From Rhizobium sp. CF122 (GTDB lineage: Bacteria; Pseudomonadota; Alphaproteobacteria; Rhizobiales; Rhizobiaceae): a stretch of DNA of 64,000 bases. Positions 9,466 to 18,830 of the stretch are shown piece by piece (within the stretch, counting starts at the first letter, position 1; every line of letters begins with the position of its first letter). The stretch covers positions 186,001 to 250,000 of the forward strand of contig NZ_AKKA01000008.1 in NCBI RefSeq assembly GCF_000282035.1, in the 5' to 3' direction. Under the pieces are notes generated by a model. It searched no databases. It had not been told where the DNA came from and saw only the letters and a program-made list of their open reading frames with translations. The position numbers and the translations under genes are program-made.

Positions 9466-10986
9466 CTAGCGCATTCTACGAACGCGTAGCGCCTGATACG
9501 GCTTGCGCGGAATCACGACGCCAAAGGCGGCATCCGGCTTTCCACCCCGCACGATTGCGCCATGACGGGTGGGGTGCGGCACCGGTGCTGCAACCTTCTC
9601 GGCCGGCGTGATCGTCATCTCCCAGGTGTCGATGATATCGACATCGTAGTCGGTGCCGTCGAGCGGCAAGCCCGAGGACCAGATGACCGGCTGATGCTCA
9701 CCCAGATAGATCAGGCGGAAATCGCCGTCGCCGTCCAGTGCGCCCGAGACGCGCGACCAGGGCCACTCACCGATGGTGCCGAGCGGCTCCAGTCCGTGCT
9801 TCACGTCGGCCTCGAGCAGGTCCCGCAGGAAGCCGATGCGCTTCCAGGCCTCGCCGCGAAGCTCGCCGCCCTTTGCCCACCAGATTAGATCCTCAGCATG
9901 CGAATAGGTCTCGCCATGGCCGACATAGCCGCCGCGCGTCAGTGTGATCCAGTAGCGGTGCACCAGTTCCTGGGCGGAGAGATTGCCCCAGGACTGCAGG
10001 ATGTCGCCTTCATATTCCGGCTCGTCGTTGACGACAGGCTTGCCATAGGCGTTGCGCCATTCCTGGGTGCGCTTGACGTCGGGGTTTTGGATGCAGGTAT
10101 GCGTGACCCAAGGCTTGCGATGGTCGAAATTCGCGGTCACGTCGCCGTTGTGGATTGAGCGCAAATGCTGGTACGGATCGTTTTCTTCCAGAATGTGGAA
10201 GTAGCGATCCCACTGCTCCATCGGTTTGGTGTCGATCAAGAAGTCATACTCATTGGCAAGCGACCACCAGACATTCCGATATGCCGACAGACGTGCCGCG
10301 AGATAGGCGACGTAGCGGTAGTCCTGCTCCGCTGACATATCTGCGTAGCCCCAGCGGTCGTAGGGGTGGAAGATGATGATGTCGGCTTCGATGCCAAGCT
10401 CGCACAATGCTGCAACTCGGCTGTCGAAGTGCTGGAAGAGCACCGGATTTGGACGGTCGAAGTCTTCCTTGCCGTCAGCGCCCTTTTCGAAGCAGGCATA
10501 GAGCGGCTCATTGACGTTGTAGGGGTAGTCCTTCGGGAAGACACCCATGCGGATTTTGTTGAACTTCGTCTTCTTCAACGTCTCAAGCGTCTGCTGCTGC
10601 ATTTCAAGCGGCTGATGCGTCCAGGCATAGCAAGTTGTACCGAATGAGAAGAACGGTGTGCCGTCGGCGTAGGCGAAATGGAACTTGTTGCGCACTCGCA
10701 CCGGGCCGTGGTTGGCAGAGGACGGCGTGGTGGCGATCAAGGCTCCTGTCTTTCCGTCAAGTGCTGCGGTCTTGGAGCGGGTGCGGAAAGACCATTCGCC
10801 CTCGACATCAGGCATGAAGCGCACACGGTAGGTTCCGTTGCCATCGTAAAAGCCCGGAACCCGTACCTCGCGGCTCTTGTGCGTAAAGATGGCATCGAAT
10901 GCCACGTCGATATAGGGATTGCCGTTGGAGGGCCCTTGGAAGGAGGCCTCGAACACGCCCCATTTTTCGACCGTTGCATTGGACAT
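9466..10986 (-). CDS. DUF5060/DUF4038-type glycoside hydrolase, putative apiosidase
   Basis: A 506-residue protein with an N-terminal beta-sandwich (about 1-105, DUF5060-like: VEKWGVFEASFQGP, VRFMPDVEGEW), then a TIM-barrel glycosidase core (DUF4038-like), then a C-terminal beta domain. Candidate catalytic acids are E246 in WWSLANEYDF and E322/E324 in VVNDEPEYEGD. There is no signal peptide, so it acts on an imported substrate in the cytoplasm. It sits between the permeases and the ATPase of a CUT1 importer. The DUF4038 core is the fold of GH140 apiosidases. Next to a full D-apiose pathway under what looks like the same regulator, release of D-apiose from an apioside is the best guess. The linkage and exact family are unproven. 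Confidence 0.7.
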   Translation of the reverse strand: MSNATVEKWGVFEASFQGPSNGNPYIDVAFDAIFTHKSREVRVPGFYDGNGTYRVRFMPDVEGEWSFRTRSKTAALDGKTGALIATTPSSANHGPVRVRNKFHFAYADGTPFFSFGTTCYAWTHQPLEMQQQTLETLKKTKFNKIRMGVFPKDYPYNVNEPLYACFEKGADGKEDFDRPNPVLFQHFDSRVAALCELGIEADIIIFHPYDRWGYADMSAEQDYRYVAYLAARLSAYRNVWWSLANEYDFLIDTKPMEQWDRYFHILEENDPYQHLRSIHNGDVTANFDHRKPWVTHTCIQNPDVKRTQEWRNAYGKPVVNDEPEYEGDILQSWGNLSAQELVHRYWITLTRGGYVGHGETYSHAEDLIWWAKGGELRGEAWKRIGFLRDLLEADVKHGLEPLGTIGEWPWSRVSGALDGDGDFRLIYLGEHQPVIWSSGLPLDGTDYDVDIIDTWEMTITPAEKVAAPVPHPTRHGAIVRGGKPDAAFGVVIPRKPYQALRVRRMR

Positions 10987-11019
10987 TGAATTCTCTCCTC
11001 GTAGAATAATATTGTTGCC

Positions 11020-11904
11020 TCAGCCCTTGACCGCACCGGACGTGAGGCCGGACACGAAATAGCGTTGGAACATCAGGTAGACGATCGTCGCCGGCAGAAC
11101 TGTCATGACGATGGCGGCGTTGAGCTGTCCGTAGTTGCTTGAGAACTGCCCCTGGAACGACATTAGGCCCAGCGGCAGTGTCCACATGTGCTGGTCTTGC
11201 AGAAGCACCAGCGCCATGGCGAATTCATTCCAGGTCGAGACAAAGTCGAGAATGAGCAGCGCCGCGAGAACGGGCAGGCATACGGGAAGGAATATCCGCC
11301 TGAAGATCGTGAAGTGGGTCGCACCGTCGATGAGCGCGGCTTCCGACAGCTCCTTCGGAATCCCCTTGAAGAAGCCGTGCAGGATGAAGACCTGGTAGGG
11401 AACGCCGAAGGCGATGTAGGGAAGGATGACGCCCGGATAGGTGTCAATGAGCCCGAACGAATTCACCAAAGTGAACAGAGGTGCGAGCATGACCTGAAAG
11501 GGGATCATCGTGCCGAAGACGACGAGCAGGAGAAGGACCTTGGTGAACTTGAGCTTGATTTTGGCCAGCGCGTAGGCCGCCATCGCAGACAGCATCAGGC
11601 CGAGCGGCACCTTGATGACCGTGATGATAACGCTGTTGAAAAACGAATTCGCGAAGTTGCCCCGGCTCCAAGCCCCGCTGTAGTTGTCGAAGGCAAGTTC
11701 GGTCGGCGGTATGAAGGCGCCGGTACTCGTCACCGCAGCCGGCGTCTTCAGGGACGTGAACACGATGAAGACGAACGGGGCGACCCAGATCAGCGCCACG
11801 ATAACCAGTGCGATCCACAGGCCAATCAAGATGGGATCACGCTTCATCGAGGACGGTTGCGCCTCGAGATGCACAACGGTGGGATCGGTCGGGATTGCTG
11901 TCAC
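11020..11904 (-). CDS. CUT1 sugar ABC permease (MalG type)
   Basis: A 294-residue inner-membrane permease with six predicted helices. The EAA loop is ELSEAALIDGATHFTIFRRIFLPVCLP. The C-terminus is VSGLTSGAVKG, the usual MalG-family ending. It starts at GTG 11904, overlapping the TGA of the upstream permease gene (GTGA). It pairs with that permease to form the channel for the periplasmic binding protein encoded two genes upstream. Confidence 0.92.
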   Translation of the reverse strand: MTAIPTDPTVVHLEAQPSSMKRDPILIGLWIALVIVALIWVAPFVFIVFTSLKTPAAVTSTGAFIPPTELAFDNYSGAWSRGNFANSFFNSVIITVIKVPLGLMLSAMAAYALAKIKLKFTKVLLLLVVFGTMIPFQVMLAPLFTLVNSFGLIDTYPGVILPYIAFGVPYQVFILHGFFKGIPKELSEAALIDGATHFTIFRRIFLPVCLPVLAALLILDFVSTWNEFAMALVLLQDQHMWTLPLGLMSFQGQFSSNYGQLNAAIVMTVLPATIVYLMFQRYFVSGLTSGAVKG

Positions 11905-12800
11905 GCGTCAACCTCCTCGTGCTTCTGCGTCCATCTGAGGTAGGGGATGACAACCGCCATCGTGATCAGCAGCAGGACGACCGAGATCGCGGCGCCGCGA
12001 CCAAAATCGAAGATCTGCATCGCCTGCGTGAACGCCCAAAGGGCCAGCATCTGCGTGGATTGAGCCGGGCCGCCACCCGTAAGGCCGTAGACGATATCAA
12101 ACGCCTTGAGGGACGAGATGATGGAAAGCACCAGTACGATTGTGATCGTCGGACGCAAGGCCGGCAGCGTCACGTGCTTGAACACCGCCCAGCGCCCGGC
12201 GCCATCGATGCGCGCGGCCTCGACGAGCGTCTGGGAAACGTTTTGCAGGCCAGCCAGGAACAGGACCATCGAAAAGCCGACCGTCTGCCAGATGTAAGCG
12301 ACGAAGACGGAATAGAGGGCGATGTCCTTGTTACCAAGCCAGTCCTTGATCCACGCCTGCATGCCCCATGAAGTCAGCATCTGGCTGAAGAGCCCGAAAA
12401 AGGGGTCGTACATCCATTTCCACATGGTCGCGACGGCGATCGGCGCGATGATAACTGGCAAGTAGAAGATGGCTCTCAGGCTGTTGCGTGCGAAGATCTT
12501 CTGATTGAGGCTAAGCGCCAACAGTAGGCCGACCATCGGCGGAAAGACCACGCTCATCAGAGTCCAGATGACCGTATTGCGGAAGGCCACCCAAAAGACG
12601 GGGTCGCGTGTAAAGATTGCCGTGTAGTTCGCAAGTCCCACGAACTGGCGGTTCGCGTCCAATCCGTTCCATTTCTGGAAGCTCAGAACCACGACGTTCA
12701 GCATCGGGTAAAGGGCGAATACAGCGTAGATTGCCAACGCTGGAACGAGCAGAATGAGCGCCTGGATGCGCGGATCATGTGTCGTTTGACGTAGTGACAT
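11901..12800 (-). CDS. CUT1 sugar ABC permease (MalF type)
   Basis: A 299-residue permease with six hydrophobic segments. The EAA loop reads LVEAARIDGAGRWAVFKHVTLPALRP. The frame extends further upstream, but ATG 12800 is preceded by AGGAGGAGAGC, an excellent ribosome site, so MSLRQTTHDP is the N-terminus. It forms a heterodimer with the MalG-type permease, with which it overlaps by 4 bases. Confidence 0.92.
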   Translation of the reverse strand: MSLRQTTHDPRIQALILLVPALAIYAVFALYPMLNVVVLSFQKWNGLDANRQFVGLANYTAIFTRDPVFWVAFRNTVIWTLMSVVFPPMVGLLLALSLNQKIFARNSLRAIFYLPVIIAPIAVATMWKWMYDPFFGLFSQMLTSWGMQAWIKDWLGNKDIALYSVFVAYIWQTVGFSMVLFLAGLQNVSQTLVEAARIDGAGRWAVFKHVTLPALRPTITIVLVLSIISSLKAFDIVYGLTGGGPAQSTQMLALWAFTQAMQIFDFGRGAAISVVLLLITMAVVIPYLRWTQKHEEVDA

Positions 12801-12896
12801 GCTCTCCTCCTGGCAGTGACGGGACCCTGCCAGCTCATTTGAACGGTGCACCAGCCGACCGACATTGACGTCGACCGGCTGGCGCTCTGGGAGGAA

Positions 12897-14147
12897 TTAG
12901 GTCCGGCTCGCGATGAAGCTCTGGAGCTGCTTTGCCGCGTCCGCGGGCTCAACGCTGCCGGAAGCGACTTCGTTGATGATGCGGAAATACTCCGTTGTGA
13001 CATCAAGCGGGAAAGCCTGGTCGCCGTTCATGTACACCTTGCCGTACTTCTTGAAGATGTCGAGCCACTCGGCTTCAAGAGGCTTCTGGTTCGTGTACTG
13101 AACGTTCTTGTTGACCGAGATCGAGCTGATCTGACCGACTAGATCCTGCTGAACCTTGTTGGACAGGAAGTAGTCGAGGAACTTGGCCGCAATGTCAGGG
13201 GCCTTGCTCTTCGTGCTGACATAGTTGTACTCGGCAAACCCATAGAGACGGTCAGTGTTCGTCGGGAAAGGGAAGATCCCATAGTCGTCGAGGTTTGCGC
13301 CGCTGCCGTCGAGCTGGCTGACCAGCCAGTCGCCTTCCAGCATCATGGCCGCACGGCCGGCCGTGAACAGGCTGTAGGACTGCTTATTGTCGATGCCCAT
13401 GAACGGTTGCAGCGTATAGTCCTTCGTCCACTTCGCGAATTCAGCAAATGCCTCGGTTGCGCACGGTTCCTTCGTCCAGTCGACCTTCATCGCCTTTAGC
13501 GCGTCATGCTTCTCGGCGCCGCACTTCGTTTCGAGGATGACGTCCATCAGGCGCATGACGTGCCAGTTGACGGTTCCGCCGAAGGTGAAGGCAGGGATGC
13601 CCGCGGCCTTCAGTTTCTCTGCAGCGGTCAGGAGCTCTTCGTAGGTCTTCGGCTCGTCCTTGATGCCGGCCTGCTCAAACAGCTTCTTGTTGTAGTACAC
13701 CGCCTCGCCCTTGAAGGTGAACGGCGTGCCGTGCTTGCCGCCAGGATAAAGATCAGCGAATGCAGCGGCAGAGGGGAGGAGTTCGTCGGTCCACTTGTAC
13801 TCGGAATAGTACTTGTCGAGCGGCAGCGACAGGCCGGCCTTCACGTATTCACCGCCGAGCCCAAGTCCGGCCCAACTGAAATAGATGTCCGGGCCCTTGT
13901 CGGATCCCGCAGCTACGCGCAACGCGGTTTTATGCTCATCCACGGCGCGTTGGACGATTTCAACGTGCGTGCCGGGGTTCGCAGCCTCGAAGTCCGTTGC
14001 GACTTTTTTCAAAGCGACATTCGCAGCGTTGTTGTCGAAATTGAGGGTCCAGAGCGTGATATCCTCAGCCAGCACCGGCGTTGCAGACAGTGCCGCCACG
14101 GCCATTGCAATGCTCGCGGACTTCAATTTCGCAGATAGGGTCAGCAT
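12897..14147 (-). CDS. CUT1 extracellular solute-binding protein
   Basis: A 416-residue periplasmic binding protein of the family-1 (MalE-like) type. The Sec signal peptide covers residues 1-27 (charged MLTLSAKLK, hydrophobic core, cleavage after PVLA). Aromatic and acidic residues typical of carbohydrate pockets are present (ITLWTLNFDNN, YFSWAGLG, MLEGDWLV). It is the first gene of the operon SBP-permease-permease-hydrolase-ATPase. A GntR-type operator motif and a TTGACA box lie just upstream, so I infer it captures the substrate cleaved by the downstream glycosidase, possibly an apiose-containing glycoside. Confidence 0.9.
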   Translation of the reverse strand: MLTLSAKLKSASIAMAVAALSATPVLAEDITLWTLNFDNNAANVALKKVATDFEAANPGTHVEIVQRAVDEHKTALRVAAGSDKGPDIYFSWAGLGLGGEYVKAGLSLPLDKYYSEYKWTDELLPSAAAFADLYPGGKHGTPFTFKGEAVYYNKKLFEQAGIKDEPKTYEELLTAAEKLKAAGIPAFTFGGTVNWHVMRLMDVILETKCGAEKHDALKAMKVDWTKEPCATEAFAEFAKWTKDYTLQPFMGIDNKQSYSLFTAGRAAMMLEGDWLVSQLDGSGANLDDYGIFPFPTNTDRLYGFAEYNYVSTKSKAPDIAAKFLDYFLSNKVQQDLVGQISSISVNKNVQYTNQKPLEAEWLDIFKKYGKVYMNGDQAFPLDVTTEYFRIINEVASGSVEPADAAKQLQSFIASRT

Positions 14148-14218
14148 TACCGTCCTCCTCTTGTAAAGCCGCCCCCTTTTTACAGATGGTTATTGACATG
14201 TCAACTGGTATGACGAGC
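14148..14218 (-). promoter_or_regulatory. Promoter and GntR operator motif a
   Basis: Plus-strand TGGTATGACGA at 14206-14216 fits the FadR-subfamily consensus TnGTnnnACnA. On the minus strand it is followed at once by TTGACA (a good -35) and, 16 bases later, TAAAAA as a weak -10. The ribosome site GAGGAGGACGGTA precedes the binding-protein gene. The same motif occurs near 24045 and 27984. Confidence 0.6.
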
Positions 14219-14865
14219 TAATCATCGTGTCGCGCTAGAAAAGACGATATCGCTTCGATGACGATGACTGCAGAAGCGGCGCCAGGGTCAACATGACCTA
14301 TTGCCCGATCCCCTAGCCGGGAGGAGCGTCCTTTGGCCGCGATCATGCCACGCGTCGCCTCGCAGCCGTTGCGCGCCGCCTCAACCGCCGCCGCAAGGCA
14401 CCCGGAGAGATTGGTTCCCAGCCGCCTTACTTCCAACGCAGCGTCGGCCGCCGGCTTCCAGGCATCGATCATAGTCTTCTCGCCAAGCTCGGCCTTGCCC
14501 CGGTCCTGAATTCCCTGTGCCATCGCGCTAAACACGCAAAGGAAGTCATCGTCCGATAGATCCGACTTGTCCTTGGCGGCAGTTCCCGCACGCATGAATG
14601 CAGTCGCGTACAACGGACCAGATGACGCGCCGACCGCATTCAAGAACGCCTTGGCAGCAGCGTTAAACGCAGGTGTCGGCACAACTTGTGACTGGTCGAG
14701 TTCGCCAATGGCCTTCGCCGCCGCTTGCCAACCTGCGTCCATGGCAAGACCATGATCGCCGTCGCCGATCACCCCGTCCAGTTCGCACAGGCGGTCGCGG
14801 TTCTTCCCGATTTCCTCTGCGATCAGCGAAAACATCTGTTGCAGGTCCCTGGTCGCGATCGCCAT
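14218..14865 (-). CDS. dhaL: DhaL-type kinase subunit
   Basis: A 215-residue ATP-binding subunit of the dihydroxyacetone kinase family. The metal/nucleotide site GDGDHGLAMDAGW is present, with acidic residues D30, D35 and D37. It follows the DhaK-type gene by 4 bases. In PTS-linked systems DhaL carries a tightly bound nucleotide recharged by DhaM; no dhaM is nearby. In several sugar operons, separate DhaK/DhaL pairs use ATP directly and phosphorylate small ketoses such as erythrulose. Here it is the last gene of the apiose operon. The substrate is undetermined. Confidence 0.85.
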   Translation of the reverse strand: MAIATRDLQQMFSLIAEEIGKNRDRLCELDGVIGDGDHGLAMDAGWQAAAKAIGELDQSQVVPTPAFNAAAKAFLNAVGASSGPLYATAFMRAGTAAKDKSDLSDDDFLCVFSAMAQGIQDRGKAELGEKTMIDAWKPAADAALEVRRLGTNLSGCLAAAVEAARNGCEATRGMIAAKGRSSRLGDRAIGHVDPGAASAVIVIEAISSFLARHDD

Positions 14866-14869
14866 CGGC

Positions 14870-15874
14870 TCACCTCTTGAACATTGCGCAATCGCATGGA
14901 TGATCGATCAATCTCTGCAGCTCATCATCGAGATGCATCACGGTGATCGATGCCCCGGCCATTTCAAGCGACGTACAGTAGTTTCCGACAAGTGACGTGT
15001 GGATCACCAGCCCGGCGCCATCAAGTCGCGACTTCACGCGCCGCATCATGATGTAGAGTTCCATCATGGGCGTCGAACCAAGCGAGTTAACCAGTACCGC
15101 GACGCGATCGCCAGCAGGCGCGCTCATCTCCCGGAGAATGCCGTCCATCAACTGATCGGTGACCTCGTCGGCCGATCTCAGCGAACCGCGAGCTACACCG
15201 GGCTCCCCGTGGATGCCCATGCCGATCTCCATCTCGTCTTCGCCGATCAGGAAGTTGGGTTTAAGCGTTTGCGGAAGCGAACAAGGGGAGAGGGCAACAC
15301 CCATCGAATATGTTCGTGAATTCGCATAGCGAGCGGCGCGCTCCACCTCATCAAAGGAATACATGAGATCACATGCGGCCCCGGCCGCCTTGAAGATGAA
15401 GACGTTACCGGCCACGCCGCGCCGCTTGTCGCTCTGGTCGGGAGGAGCCGAAGCCACGTCATCCGTCGTCAAGACAGTCCGCGCCTCGATATCGTCCAAT
15501 GCGAGCAGCTCGGCCGCCATGTCGAAATTCATGACGTCGCCAGCGTAGTTTCCATACATGAAAAGGACGCCTGCGCCACCGTCAGCGGCCCTTGCGCATG
15601 CGACGATGGGATCGGGCGGCGGCGACGCGAAGACATTCCCTATGGCGGCAGCGTCGGCAAGTCCCTTGCCGACGAAACCGAGAAAGGTCGGCTCGTGGCC
15701 GGAACCACCGCCTATGACAAATCCGACCTTTCCCTTGCGAGGGCCGTTCCTGGCGACGATTGCGCGAGGCATACCGTCTACAGCGTACAAGTGGTCCGGA
15801 TGTGCCGCCAGCACGCCCTCCAGCATTTCATCGACGGCATGCGCGCCGGAATTTATTAGCTTCTTGGTTTTCAC
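14870..15874 (-). CDS. dhaK: DhaK-type ketose kinase subunit
   Basis: A 334-residue substrate-binding subunit. Landmarks are GGGSGHEP (55-62), GNYAGD (108-113) and GIHGEPG with H222, the histidine that binds the ketone covalently as a hemiaminal. The frame is open further upstream to 16024, but GTG 15874 sits 5 bases behind GGGAGG and begins VKTKKLINS, the normal family start. It lies between apnL and dhaL on the same strand. Neighbouring enzymes make L-erythrulose 1-phosphate by a route that does not need this kinase. It may rescue free L-erythrulose or dihydroxyacetone, or act on another ketose. Confidence 0.85.
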   Translation of the reverse strand: MKTKKLINSGAHAVDEMLEGVLAAHPDHLYAVDGMPRAIVARNGPRKGKVGFVIGGGSGHEPTFLGFVGKGLADAAAIGNVFASPPPDPIVACARAADGGAGVLFMYGNYAGDVMNFDMAAELLALDDIEARTVLTTDDVASAPPDQSDKRRGVAGNVFIFKAAGAACDLMYSFDEVERAARYANSRTYSMGVALSPCSLPQTLKPNFLIGEDEMEIGMGIHGEPGVARGSLRSADEVTDQLMDGILREMSAPAGDRVAVLVNSLGSTPMMELYIMMRRVKSRLDGAGLVIHTSLVGNYCTSLEMAGASITVMHLDDELQRLIDHPCDCAMFKR

Positions 15875-15929
15875 ACCGACCTCCCCAGATCGAACTCCGA
15901 TACGATAGATGCAATTGAGGTGCTTGAGG

Positions 15930-17798
15930 TCAATCCAAGAGCGGGAGAAGAGCGGTGCCGAACGGGGGAAGGGCGAGGCTAACCCCTGGGTGGGTTGCCG
16001 CAATCCTGAACCCGCCGCAATCAACTTCTTGCTTTTCGCTTGTCAGGTTGACGACGTGGAGCTGCGAACCCGCCGCACCCGTGGTGGCGAACGCGAGAAT
16101 CTTCGACGGCGAGGATGAGATGCACTCTTGCCAACCTGCTCCCGCCAATGCGGCGAGTATGCGAACGGTGCCGAACAACGGGCGCCGATCGCCTTCCTTG
16201 CTTGGTTCTCCAGGACCCGCGATCAACCCGAACGGCCCGGTCAGCGCCGAGAGCGTCAAGCATTCGAGGTTCGCATCGAGGACGCGTATCGCATAACCGA
16301 GCGCGAAGGCCTCTGCGAAGCGACCGTTGTGGCGAGGGTCGCGGTTGGCCATTGGGATGCGCCCGCCCGACGGATTCTCCATCGTCCGGCTCCCATACGG
16401 GTTTTGTCGCATCGGTATGGTCGATGGACCGATCCGATATGGCATTTCGCCGTAAATGGCGCGCACGGAGCGGGTAATGAAGGGCAGGGCTTCCAATGTC
16501 TGCATGACGCTGAGATCGTCGGCCGCATGGACGATCGGGTTGGTACAGTGGCTGATGAAGCCGAGTTGCCCGTCCGGCACACGCTTGCGGTTGAGTTCGG
16601 TAAAGTAACTCAGCATACCGCCGCCGATGCGCATGCCCGCAAAGGCGCAATGGGCTGCCTGATAGATCTCTTCGAGGGGCGGGCAGTCAGGCCATTCGCT
16701 GCCGGGCGGAGTGGACTGGCGATCCACGGAAGGTGAGATCATAATCGCATCCGGCTTGAATGCCGCGGCCCGCAGGTATCGCGCGATCTCCGCCGTTTCT
16801 TGCGCCGGAGACGCCTTGCATGGAAGCGCAATCTCCAGGGTCGCACGGCCAGTGTGTTTGGCGGCCACTGCGGCAAGCCGTTTCATATCGTCGACACCGT
16901 GGCCAGCCTCTGGATCGAAATGAAAGAGAAGCTCCTGCGGAGCGACTTCCGAAAGGACAGCGATCGCTGAAAGCGTGGTGTTGGCTTCCTCTGGAGTTAC
17001 TACCAGGCCGATCGCCGGCATCGTACCGGACCGTTTTCCAAGCGCAAGTCGGATGGGGTCGCCGGAGGTTTCTGCTGTGGGGTGAAAGATGTCGGTGCGA
17101 TCATCCCTGATGATCAGCGATACCTTTTGCCGGACCGGTGCGTTTGGACCTATCTGGTAGGGCCAAGGCAAGGCGAGGGGCCTGGTGTAGGTCTTATAAG
17201 ACGCGTCCGACCAGTTTCGCTGATCCTCCATTTCGAATGTGTCTCCCTCCATGCGACATTCTGCGGTGACATCAGGCATCACCTCATGGGTGAGGGCGCG
17301 CATGTCCTTGAACGGCTGCCAGGGCTCGATGAAATCAGGAAACAGTGTTGCTTCTGTCACGCCGTCGACGTGCTCGACGCTAGCCTGGGCGCCGGCCACT
17401 CCAACGATCGGATGGAGAATGCAGAAGCCGCAGCGATTGGTCTCGAATCCTGTTTCCGAGACAGCTTCGGCCTCGAAGTCGAGGTGGCCGCTGCGTCCAA
17501 GGATGCGGACGTCGATAACGAGACTGGTGTCGGCCGGTCCATTGCATCGGGCCCGATAGGTCACCTCGAAAAGATCGCCATTTTCCGCGATCTTTAGATC
17601 TGCGATCTCGGCGCTGTAGGTGCCCCAGTCCCGGTCGCGAACAAGATAGGAAATCGCCCGCAGCACCTCGGTTCCATCGTAGCGGATCGTGCGCAGGTTG
17701 CCATTGACGAGGTCGACCTCAAGCTTTCCGGCGCGAAGCAGAACCGCTGGCGTTTCGACGGCACGGGTGCCGTAGAGCAGGAAAGGGTCGACCGTCAT
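15930..17798 (-). CDS. apnL: D-apionate lactonase
   Basis: A 622-residue cytoplasmic protein with no signal peptide. It resembles the D-apionate lactonase (ApnL) family, which opens D-apionolactone to D-apionate. The N-terminal third is beta-rich (LLRAGKLEVDLVNGNLRTIRYDGTEVLR); a barrel-like middle follows (FHFDPEAGHGVDDMKRLA, FISHCTNPIVHAADDLSVM); a beta-rich C-terminus closes it (VSLALPPFGTALLPLLD). Its length fits the family. It overlaps the preceding dehydrogenase gene by 4 bases, which places it directly after the step that makes the lactone. Catalytic residues cannot be assigned from sequence alone. Confidence 0.85.
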   Translation of the reverse strand: MTVDPFLLYGTRAVETPAVLLRAGKLEVDLVNGNLRTIRYDGTEVLRAISYLVRDRDWGTYSAEIADLKIAENGDLFEVTYRARCNGPADTSLVIDVRILGRSGHLDFEAEAVSETGFETNRCGFCILHPIVGVAGAQASVEHVDGVTEATLFPDFIEPWQPFKDMRALTHEVMPDVTAECRMEGDTFEMEDQRNWSDASYKTYTRPLALPWPYQIGPNAPVRQKVSLIIRDDRTDIFHPTAETSGDPIRLALGKRSGTMPAIGLVVTPEEANTTLSAIAVLSEVAPQELLFHFDPEAGHGVDDMKRLAAVAAKHTGRATLEIALPCKASPAQETAEIARYLRAAAFKPDAIMISPSVDRQSTPPGSEWPDCPPLEEIYQAAHCAFAGMRIGGGMLSYFTELNRKRVPDGQLGFISHCTNPIVHAADDLSVMQTLEALPFITRSVRAIYGEMPYRIGPSTIPMRQNPYGSRTMENPSGGRIPMANRDPRHNGRFAEAFALGYAIRVLDANLECLTLSALTGPFGLIAGPGEPSKEGDRRPLFGTVRILAALAGAGWQECISSSPSKILAFATTGAAGSQLHVVNLTSEKQEVDCGGFRIAATHPGVSLALPPFGTALLPLLD

Positions 17799-18829
17799 CG
17801 CAGCATCGCTCTAACGTCGATCGCCTGCCCACTGGCTGCGCTTTCATAGGCTCCTTCGACGAGTGCAAACGTCTTCAGATTGTCGGTCCCAGATGTCGAG
17901 TGCTCGACGCCAAGTTTCAACTGATCGACCCAGTGTTGCTGGATGGCGTAGACGCTCTCCTGGATGTTGTGCCAAGGGCGCGACGCCCACGACAGGAGCT
18001 TCGGAGATACGTCGGTGGTCGTGGTTCCGTTGGCGTTGGTTACCTCAAGTTGGTAACCTTGTGTCAGGCGGATCGTTCCTTCGGAACCATCGAGCTCGAT
18101 CAATGTCTCAGGGAAGGGTTCTCTCGAAAGTCTCGTGGCATAGCTGACGTCGACAATCGACGTCGCACCGCTTTCATGGTCGAGCAGAATTGTCGCTACG
18201 TCCTCGCCCTTGATGCTTGGGTTAACGCGCTTGGTACGCGCAGTGACAGTGAGGACGTCACCAAGGATGTAGCGAGCGATATCTAGCGTGTGTATCCCAA
18301 GATCCTCGATAATGAATCGATCACCCTCCGCTAGATACGGTTGGCCCGAGAAGACATCGTAACCGGAACGGAAAGAGAAGCGCCCCCAGAACGGCGTGCC
18401 GATCGATCCGGCGTCCAGAACCTTATGCACAGCCTGGATTGGTGTCTGCCAGCGAAAGTTCTCGTGTACCATCAGCGGAATACCTGCAGCACGGCACGCT
18501 GCGACCATTGCCCTTGCATCGGTCAGGGTTTTGGCGAATGGCTTCTGGCAAATCGTAGGCACCTTGTGGTGCGCGGCCATTTCAACAAGGACCCGGTGGC
18601 TTTGAACCGTCGTGGCAATATCAACGAAATCGAACCCGCCGTCCGCGAACAGGGCATTCGCGTCATGGTAGCGCCGCTCAATGCCAAACTGATCACCGAC
18701 TGTCTTCAGCCTATCCGGATCGCGGTCACAGATCGCAACGATCTTGGCGCCGTCGACATCGTTCCAGGCGTGCATCTGATTGATCGCAAAGAACCCGCAA
18801 CCGATCAATGCACCTTTCAATCCCGTCAT
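17795..18829 (-). CDS. apsD: D-apiose dehydrogenase (Gfo/Idh/MocA)
   Basis: A 344-residue NAD(P)-dependent sugar dehydrogenase. The Rossmann start is ALIGCGFFAINQMHAW. The EKP-equivalent is QKP at 95-97, with K96 as the usual catalytic lysine. A histidine lies in DLGIHTLDIA (H180). The family oxidises the anomeric carbon; the operon context (lactonase next, apiose-type importer before) points to D-apiose to D-apionolactone. The gene begins one base after the permease stop and overlaps apnL by 4 bases. Other sugar substrates are possible for this broad family, but the full pathway makes apiose most likely. Confidence 0.82.
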   Translation of the reverse strand: MTGLKGALIGCGFFAINQMHAWNDVDGAKIVAICDRDPDRLKTVGDQFGIERRYHDANALFADGGFDFVDIATTVQSHRVLVEMAAHHKVPTICQKPFAKTLTDARAMVAACRAAGIPLMVHENFRWQTPIQAVHKVLDAGSIGTPFWGRFSFRSGYDVFSGQPYLAEGDRFIIEDLGIHTLDIARYILGDVLTVTARTKRVNPSIKGEDVATILLDHESGATSIVDVSYATRLSREPFPETLIELDGSEGTIRLTQGYQLEVTNANGTTTTDVSPKLLSWASRPWHNIQESVYAIQQHWVDQLKLGVEHSTSGTDNLKTFALVEGAYESAASGQAIDVRAMLR

Positions 18830-18830
18830 T

